From: Pseudooceanicola marinus
GTDB lineage: Bacteria; Pseudomonadota; Alphaproteobacteria; Rhodobacterales; Rhodobacteraceae
Length of the DNA: 64,000 bases
Direction of reading: 5' to 3'
NCBI RefSeq assembly: GCF_020177265.1
Contig: NZ_JAIVMC010000013.1
Location: 1 to 64,000, forward strand
The notes under the pieces were generated by a model. The model was given only the letters and a program-made list of their open reading frames with translations, ran no database searches and was not told the origin of the DNA. Below are positions 58,895-64,000 of the stretch, one piece after another. The position numbers and the translations under genes are program-made. Every line of letters starts with the position of its first letter. Position 1 is the first letter of the stretch.

Positions 58895-59977
58895 GTGGCA
58901 TCCGCCCAGCAAATCATCGGTCTCGTCAAGAGCCACGCGGAGGGAGACGCTGATCGTTTTTATGATCTGGCGATGCAACTTTCTGCGGCCGAAGAGCAGA
59001 AGGGACATACCCGGCTAGCTGAGCAGTTGCGGCAGTGGGCCGAAGCGGGGCAGAAGTCGCCTGCGACCCGCACCCCTGCAGTCACCCCGATTGCAACTCC
59101 GCGCGGTGATTTGGCGGAGTTCCTTGCCGCATCTTATCCGACCGAACGCCTCGGTGATGTGATCTTGCCAGGCATGATCGAGAGCGAACTGTCGCATCTC
59201 GTTGTCGAGACGCGTATGCGTGAAAAGCTTGAAGCAAAAGGGTTGAAGCCACGGCGGCACGTTCTCCTCTCTGGTCCTCCCGGAACTGGCAAGACCCTGA
59301 GTGCTTCAGCGCTTGCCGGTGAGCTGCAGTACCCCCTCTTTTCGGTCATGCTCCACGGGCTGATCACGAAGTTCATGGGGGAAACTGCACAGAAGCTGAA
59401 GATGATCTTCGATGCCGTCAAGACGACGCGGGGCGTCTATCTCTTCGACGAGATCGACGCTTTAGCTGCGGCCCGGGGCGGTGAGAACGATGTTGGCGAG
59501 GCCCGTCGGGTTCTGAACTCGTTCTTGCAGTTCCTGGATGAGGATACCGGGCCTTCGATCGTCATTGCCACCACTAACCTGCCGGGAATTCTTGACCGTG
59601 CGGTGCTGCGACGCTTCGATCTTGTGTTGCCATATGTCATGCCCGATGGGCCGGCCATACGGCAGGCGCTCGAGCGCCGGCTTATCGGCTTCTCGCTGAG
59701 CCGGATGGGATGGAAACGGGTAACGGATGTTGCCATAGGCCTCTCGACGGCCGATGTTGTGGCGGCGGCGGAAGATGCTGCTCGACGTGCCGTGCTGAAT
59801 GATACGGACAAGATTGCGACACAGGATTTGCTTGATGCCCTCGAACGCCGACGGTCGCTGCAAGAACTAGGGGCCGACGATATTGGCACGAGACCTTCCT
59901 CACTTCCACCTTCGCAATCTCGGACAACCTCGCCCATTCCAAGCAAAGGGCGGGGGCGGGTCCAAAAGACCAAGTGA
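58895..59977 (+). CDS. ietA: AAA ATPase, IetA-like
   Basis: 360 residues from GTG at 58895. N-terminal helical part, then an AAA domain: Walker A GPPGTGKT (residues 127-134), Walker B YLFDEIDAL (Asp 185, Glu 186), sensor-1 IVIATTNLPGILDRAVLRRF. The next gene overlaps by 95 bp and encodes an S8 protease. An AAA ATPase with a subtilisin-like protease is the IetAS arrangement, first described as a plasmid maintenance/incompatibility pair on an Agrobacterium Ti plasmid and later as an antiphage module. Here it lies 3 kb from repC. Confidence 0.82.
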   Translation: MASAQQIIGLVKSHAEGDADRFYDLAMQLSAAEEQKGHTRLAEQLRQWAEAGQKSPATRTPAVTPIATPRGDLAEFLAASYPTERLGDVILPGMIESELSHLVVETRMREKLEAKGLKPRRHVLLSGPPGTGKTLSASALAGELQYPLFSVMLHGLITKFMGETAQKLKMIFDAVKTTRGVYLFDEIDALAAARGGENDVGEARRVLNSFLQFLDEDTGPSIVIATTNLPGILDRAVLRRFDLVLPYVMPDGPAIRQALERRLIGFSLSRMGWKRVTDVAIGLSTADVVAAAEDAARRAVLNDTDKIATQDLLDALERRRSLQELGADDIGTRPSSLPPSQSRTTSPIPSKGRGRVQKTK

Positions 59978-62348
59978 CGTCCCCAATCGCGCTGCGCATG
60001 CCCAAGCCTTGCTTCAGGCCATCGACGCGCTGCCAGATGTTCCGGCATCTGAGCTTCCCGGCGTCTATCTGGAAGTCCGCTCGCGTGTCGACGAGCGCCT
60101 GAAAAAGGACAGCCTCGACGCTAGTGGCCTTACGCTACTGCGCGTCGCTGAAATTCCTGATCCCGGTGGTGCCCAAGAGCGTGCGACGGTGTTTGCGACA
60201 GCCAAAGGTATCGAAAAGCTGCGCAAGAAGATCGAGCAGTTTCGGACTGAAGAGACGCCTGATCGCGAGAAAGATGGTGAAATCGTCCCGGGTCGTCCGA
60301 AGAACGCGGACTTGGTGCAAAGCGTTGCTGCCATCACAGAAGCGGGATTGCGTGCCCTCTGGCGCAGCCCTTCAGGCAAATTTCCAGCAGCGGATGTTGC
60401 AACCGTCTGGGAGGTTTGGCTCGAGCCTCGAATGACCGAAGCTTTCGTCGCGGCCGCACCAAACTATGGCGTTATCGTGGGAGCAGATCGGCTGGAGTTT
60501 CCCGAAGATATCGTTGTGATCGTACAGGCGGATCGCGCTCAACTCGCTCAGGCCGTCCGCCGATTGGGCGGCGTGCGCGCCCTGGCCGCTCCGACCATCA
60601 CAGCGGATTTCTTCGACGGCTTGCAAGTGGCCGAACAGGCGCAGTGGGTTGACGAACTCGCGGGTCGTACGACCTACACTGACAATCCCGATCCTGGCTA
60701 CGTCACGCTCTTGGATACCGGTGTCAGTCGTGCGCATCCTCTCATTCAGCCGGCGCTAAGTGTGGATGACCGACATGCAGCCAACCCGGCTTGGGGCCTC
60801 GAGGATGTGAAGGGTCATGGCACTGAGATGGGAGGATTGGCTCTCTTTGGCGATCTCACTCCGAAGCTGCACCAGGCGAATCCGGTTTCTGTCATGAACC
60901 GTCTGGAATCCGTGAAGCTGTTGCCTGATGCAGGGGTGAACCCGCATCATCTACTTGGCGCGGTGACCAGGCAGGGGATCAATACAGTAGAGCAGGTTGG
61001 CCCTCGACGCCGGACCTTCACCATGACCACGACGACGGGTGAGGATACGCCGCACGATGGAGCCCCCACCTCCTGGTCAACGGAAGTCGATCAGCTTGCC
61101 GCTGGTGTATCAGGCGATATCAAGCAACAGCGCCTGATGCTTGTCTCCGCCGGGAACACCGACAACTTCACTTTTGGTGCTGGAAACTACCTCGACCGAT
61201 GCGATCACGAGGACAACGAGATCGAGTCGCCGGCCCAGGCGTGGAATGTTGTGTCTGTCGGAGCCTTCACAGAGAAGACCGTGCTGCCAGACGGAGAGCC
61301 GGTCCAAGCGCTTGCGCCATTCGGCGACTTGTCGCCAGCTTCGAGAACTGCATCGTGGTCTTCCCATTGGCCGAACAAGCCGGACGTTGTCCTAGAGGGA
61401 GGAAACTGGGCGCTTAGTGCCATGCCGCCGCCAATGCGGCACGGATGGTTATCGCTCCTTTCGACGCACCGGAATTATCCGCTGCGATCCTTCACATTCA
61501 CCTTCGACACCAGCGCGGCGACAGCGCTTGCAGCGAAGGATGTAACGGAACTCTGGTCGGACTATCCCACGCTTTGGCCCGAGACAGTACGTGGTCTCTA
61601 TGTGTCCTCAGCGCGATGGACGCAGCAGATGCGCGCCCATCTACCTGCCCAGCCGAACAAGGGTCACTACGCGCCGCTTTTTCAGCGCTATGGTTTCGGC
61701 GTTCCAGACATGGCCCGCGCCCGCCGTAGCGCATCGAACGCGCTGACCCTCATCGTGGAAGACACGATCACGCCTTACGGACTCTCTGAAAAGACAGGCG
61801 ATGATGTCCACAACGAGATGAAGCTGTTCGCTTTGCCCTGGCCCGTCGAGGCTTTGCGCGCGCTCGGCAATGCCGATGTGACCTTGCGGGTGGCACTTAG
61901 CAGCTTTATCGCTCCGAACCCGTCTGAAGCCTCGCGCGGCGTTCGCTACCGCTACGCCTCCCACAATCTGCGGTTCCAACTCAATCGCGCTGACGAGAAA
62001 GAAGCGCAGTTCCTGGCCCGGATCAGCAAGGTGGCCGAACAGCCTGATGGTCCTGCAAGCGACGAGGACGATCTTTGGGACTACGGTAGCAATCGGCGTC
62101 ATGTCGGCTCGCTGCATATAGATCAACTGACGTGCAAAGCTTCAGATCTCGCGCGTCGCAACTTGCTGGCTGTTCACCCGGTTACCGGATGGTGGAAGTC
62201 GAAAAAGCTTTTGGCCGAAGGTTTGCCATCTGTGCGCTACGCGCTGATTGTCGAGATTGATGCGGACGAGGTCCAAGCGGAGCTCTATGCGGAGGTACAG
62301 GTTGCTGTCGACGCACTTATTGCGGCCCGAGGTGTGATTGCAGTCTAG
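59883..62348 (+). CDS. ietS: Subtilisin-like S8 protease, IetS-like
   Basis: 821 residues from TTG at 59883; the N-terminal HFHLRNLGQPRPFQAKGGGG fits the family, so the 95-bp overlap with ietA is accepted. Catalytic residues: Asp 278 (LLDTGVSRAHP), His 312 (KGHGTEMGG), Ser 544 (FDTSAATALAA); the usual GTS at the nucleophile is DTS. No signal peptide, so it acts in the cytoplasm. In IetAS the protease is the toxic or effector component and the ATPase controls it. Domain beyond 560 is of unknown role. Confidence 0.85.
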   Translation: MARDLPHFHLRNLGQPRPFQAKGGGGSKRPSDVPNRAAHAQALLQAIDALPDVPASELPGVYLEVRSRVDERLKKDSLDASGLTLLRVAEIPDPGGAQERATVFATAKGIEKLRKKIEQFRTEETPDREKDGEIVPGRPKNADLVQSVAAITEAGLRALWRSPSGKFPAADVATVWEVWLEPRMTEAFVAAAPNYGVIVGADRLEFPEDIVVIVQADRAQLAQAVRRLGGVRALAAPTITADFFDGLQVAEQAQWVDELAGRTTYTDNPDPGYVTLLDTGVSRAHPLIQPALSVDDRHAANPAWGLEDVKGHGTEMGGLALFGDLTPKLHQANPVSVMNRLESVKLLPDAGVNPHHLLGAVTRQGINTVEQVGPRRRTFTMTTTTGEDTPHDGAPTSWSTEVDQLAAGVSGDIKQQRLMLVSAGNTDNFTFGAGNYLDRCDHEDNEIESPAQAWNVVSVGAFTEKTVLPDGEPVQALAPFGDLSPASRTASWSSHWPNKPDVVLEGGNWALSAMPPPMRHGWLSLLSTHRNYPLRSFTFTFDTSAATALAAKDVTELWSDYPTLWPETVRGLYVSSARWTQQMRAHLPAQPNKGHYAPLFQRYGFGVPDMARARRSASNALTLIVEDTITPYGLSEKTGDDVHNEMKLFALPWPVEALRALGNADVTLRVALSSFIAPNPSEASRGVRYRYASHNLRFQLNRADEKEAQFLARISKVAEQPDGPASDEDDLWDYGSNRRHVGSLHIDQLTCKASDLARRNLLAVHPVTGWWKSKKLLAEGLPSVRYALIVEIDADEVQAELYAEVQVAVDALIAARGVIAV

Positions 62349-62454
62349 TGCGTTCGATGCTCGATACAGCGAAGAATGTCGGGTGGCGGAAGGAGCTTTG
62401 CGTAGGTAACTTCGAGGCCATAAACGTTGATCCTAGCGGGTGAGGGAAGCAGCC

Positions 62455-63168
62455 ATGGCGTTTTGGAGTGGGGAAACGTTAAAGAAAAAGCTACCACAGT
62501 TGGTTCAGCCGTACGACGAAAGGTCGATCGACTGCGCGGCCTACACTTTGCATGTGGGCAGTGAAATATATGTCAGCCCTGACCGCAAGGTTTCAGATCC
62601 AACCCGGCATGCGAAAAAGCGTCTCGCTGCAGGTGAAGCCTTTACTATACCAGCAGGGCAGTTTGCATTTCTCACTACTGTGGAGCGGGTTACAGTACCA
62701 GATAGCGCTCTTGCGTTTATTTCGATTAAGGCTCGCCTGAAGTTCGGGGGACTGATTAATATCTCGGGCTTCCATGTCGATCCAGGCTACCACGGGGAGC
62801 TTCTGTTCTCGGTCATGAATGCCGGACCGAAGCCCTTGCATTTACAGCAGGGACAGCCGCTTTTCCTAATTTGGTACGCTGATTTGGATCAGCCTACAGC
62901 AGAAAAGAAAGATAGTCCGGGCTTTATGGGCATCGACCCGGTGCTGCTCAATAGTATCAGCGGAGAAATCCTGTCGCTGCAAAGCCTTTCTGATGAGCAT
63001 CGTGACGTGGAGCAGCGCCTGACTCGGCAGATTCAAGAGCAGGACACCAAGGTTGCAAACCTGGAGGTTCAGGTTCGATGGTTTCTTCGTTTCGGGACGG
63101 CAATTCTTATTGGCTTGGTGGGTTGGGCCTTGAGAGAGTGGATCGGTTCGCCGCCACCGACCCCGTAG
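62455..63168 (+). CDS. Membrane-anchored dUTPase/dCTP deaminase-fold protein
   Basis: 237 residues from the ATG at 62455 (GAGGGAAG upstream; GTG at 62440 rejected). Residues 20-150 match the dCTP deaminase/dUTPase fold: SIDCAAYTLHVGSEIYV, ISIKARLKFGGL (89-100), HVDPGYHGEL (107-116), NAGPKPLHLQQGQPLFLIW. The RSS/RSG nucleotide motif is replaced by IKA, and the deaminase catalytic Glu position appears to be Ser, so deaminase activity is doubtful. A coiled coil (about 175-208) leads to one membrane helix (209-229). dCTP deaminases act in phage defence; this could be a sensor or decoy form. Confidence 0.7.
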   Translation: MAFWSGETLKKKLPQLVQPYDERSIDCAAYTLHVGSEIYVSPDRKVSDPTRHAKKRLAAGEAFTIPAGQFAFLTTVERVTVPDSALAFISIKARLKFGGLINISGFHVDPGYHGELLFSVMNAGPKPLHLQQGQPLFLIWYADLDQPTAEKKDSPGFMGIDPVLLNSISGEILSLQSLSDEHRDVEQRLTRQIQEQDTKVANLEVQVRWFLRFGTAILIGLVGWALREWIGSPPPTP

Positions 63169-63246
63169 TGGCCTTCGCTTAACTCTTGTCGGGTATTCCG
63201 ACACATGGTATGAGTGTGTTGGATTTCGAGACATTGGAGGTGCTCG

Positions 63247-63534
63247 ATGACTGTTACGACTGCAACCGTCGAAGCGATTATCCGCGACGAGATTCAGTGC
63301 GCGCAGGACGACCGCCCCACGCCGAAGGCTGGCTGGGAACCGCAAGTCGACTCGTTGGTCATGGTGTCGATTGCACTGCGAGTTGAGGAGGAGTTCGGCG
63401 TGAAACTGCCAGAGTCGGTGATGCCGCCTGGTGGGTTCGACGATGAGAGCCTTTGTGTCTCGGTATTTGCTCAGCATGTCATCAAGCTACTGGGTGTGCC
63501 ACAGAAGCAGCCCGAAGGAGAAAAAGTATCATGA
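63247..63534 (+). CDS. Acyl-carrier-protein-like small protein
   Basis: 95 residues from the ATG at 63247 (GGAGGTGCTCG upstream). The segment PQVDSLVMVSIALRVEEEFG followed by VKLPE resembles acyl/peptidyl carrier proteins: DSL carries the phosphopantetheine Ser and EEEFG is the next helix. The C-terminal half is less typical (GGFDDESLCVSVFAQHVIKL). It overlaps the next start by 4 bp. An ACP-like protein in a small regulatory cassette is unusual; modification of the Ser is only inferred. Confidence 0.65.
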   Translation: MTVTTATVEAIIRDEIQCAQDDRPTPKAGWEPQVDSLVMVSIALRVEEEFGVKLPESVMPPGGFDDESLCVSVFAQHVIKLLGVPQKQPEGEKVS

Positions 63535-63911
63535 CCGCGGAACGGATCGGCTTTGCAAGTAGCGGGAACGAGAACCTGGCGCTCGGTGCAAAGTTGCGCG
63601 AGGCGAGGGAGTATCTCGGTCTTAAGCAAGAGCAGGTCGCCCGGCATATGGCATTGCCGCGGACGGCGGTGTCAGAGATCGAGAATGGCCGCCGCGGGGT
63701 CAGTGCTATCGAGCTGACTAAGCTAGCGCGTCTGTATCAGCGCCCTGTGGCTTGGTTTACCGGCGAAGAGACCGGGGCCGGTGTGCCTGCTGATGTTGCC
63801 TTCTTAGCGAGAACAGCAAGCGCTCTGTCGGACAATGACCGGCAGGAGTTGCAGCGGTTCGCCGAGTTCTTGCGTACCAAATCGAAAGTGCCGGGCGATG
63901 GTCAGTCGTAG
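63531..63911 (+). CDS. XRE-family transcriptional regulator
   Basis: 126 residues, ATG at 63531 overlapping the upstream stop (ATGA) and preceded by GAAGGAG. Helix-turn-helix: LREAREYLGLKQEQVARHMA, LPRTAVSEIENGRRGVSAIE. A helical tail follows (ASALSDNDRQELQRFAEFLR). XRE proteins of this length with an ImmA/IrrE partner form regulator/protease pairs that respond to stress or phage. The next frame starts 14 bp before its stop. Confidence 0.88.
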   Translation: MTAERIGFASSGNENLALGAKLREAREYLGLKQEQVARHMALPRTAVSEIENGRRGVSAIELTKLARLYQRPVAWFTGEETGAGVPADVAFLARTASALSDNDRQELQRFAEFLRTKSKVPGDGQS

Positions 63912-64000
63912 CGAACGTGAAGCGATCCTGCGTGGCATCCGCGGGGCCAAGCGCTTGCAGCGCGATCTGAGTCTGGATCAAGGCGCTTCGCGCGCGCAAC
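63898..64000 (+). CDS. Start of a probable ImmA/IrrE-type metallopeptidase (partial)
   Basis: ATG at 63898 opens a frame that runs off the window edge, overlapping the XRE gene by 14 bp. The first residues read MVSRSEREAILRGIRGAKRL, with a helical polar start. The place directly after an XRE regulator is the usual one for an ImmA/IrrE (COG2856) Zn peptidase, but the HExxH motif lies outside the window, so this is inference from order. Confidence 0.45.
   Translation, partial: MVSRSEREAILRGIRGAKRLQRDLSLDQGASRAQ

Noticed and set aside
62455-63168. Active dCTP deaminase
   Set aside because: The fold matches, but the RSS motif and catalytic Glu position appear substituted, so enzyme activity was not assigned.

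Overview
The window looks like part of a large GC-rich plasmid (or plasmid-derived island) from an alphaproteobacterium, most likely a member of the Rhodobacterales. Evidence: a complete repABC replicon with ParA/ParB-type RepA/RepB, a second stand-alone repC, a plasmid DUF1403-ScpB pair, and a VirB/VirD4 type IV secretion system of the kind common on Rhodobacteraceae plasmids. No tRNA, rRNA, CRISPR array, transposase or intact insertion sequence was seen.

Layout. (1) 1-10,970: a metal/copper region. It holds the end of a methyltransferase gene, a DUF302 protein, an APC permease, a cytochrome c / multicopper oxidase / cytochrome c cluster, a DUF305 membrane protein, a glutaredoxin-MauE fusion, and a leftward copA-copB-copC-copD set. 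(2) 11,080-24,620: leftward conjugation operon, virB1-B2-B3-B4-B5-eexN-B6-B7-B8-B9-B10-B11-virD4 and an LPD7-domain protein. (3) 24,700-27,550: intergenic inverted repeats, a secreted hypothetical protein, a candidate antisense RNA, a stand-alone repC and a small secreted protein. (4) 27,630-40,490: a second metal region around a divalent-metal MerR regulator. It carries a CDF transporter, an operon of copper-insertion and disulfide genes (SCO, DsbB, DsbA, PCuAC, SCO), an M23 peptidase, DUF411, a ZIP transporter, lspA, truncated lnt and phnE, two L,D-transpeptidases and a Zn/Cd/Pb-type P-ATPase. (5) 40,520-50,690: leftward redox and copper genes (CcdA, TlpA, CcmG-like, cytochrome c, DUF411, BNR protein, multicopper oxidase), then cueR and a copper P-ATPase, ending in an MFS fragment. 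(6) 50,700-64,000: a second plasmid backbone with a truncated DUF2493 gene, repA-repB-repC, a tyrosine recombinase, DUF1403, scpB, an ietAS-like ATPase/subtilase pair, and at the right edge a four-gene cassette (membrane-anchored dUTPase/DCD-fold protein, acyl-carrier-like protein, XRE regulator, start of a probable ImmA/IrrE peptidase).

How the parts fit. Copper is handled by periplasmic oxidation (three multicopper oxidases), binding (CopB, CopC, Met-rich proteins, PCuAC, DUF411, DUF305), export (Cu-ATPase) and cytochrome/thiol redox partners. Divalent metals are handled by the CDF, ZIP and Zn/Cd/Pb ATPase proteins. Promoters with the stretched 19-bp spacer typical of MerR-family control can be read directly: two carry CueR-type dyads and four carry a different CTAnAG-type dyad that fits the second MerR protein. 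Two truncated-gene junctions (about 35,570 and 50,695) and an orphan MerR-type promoter (27,634-27,664) suggest the metal regions were assembled by recombination between plasmid backbones.
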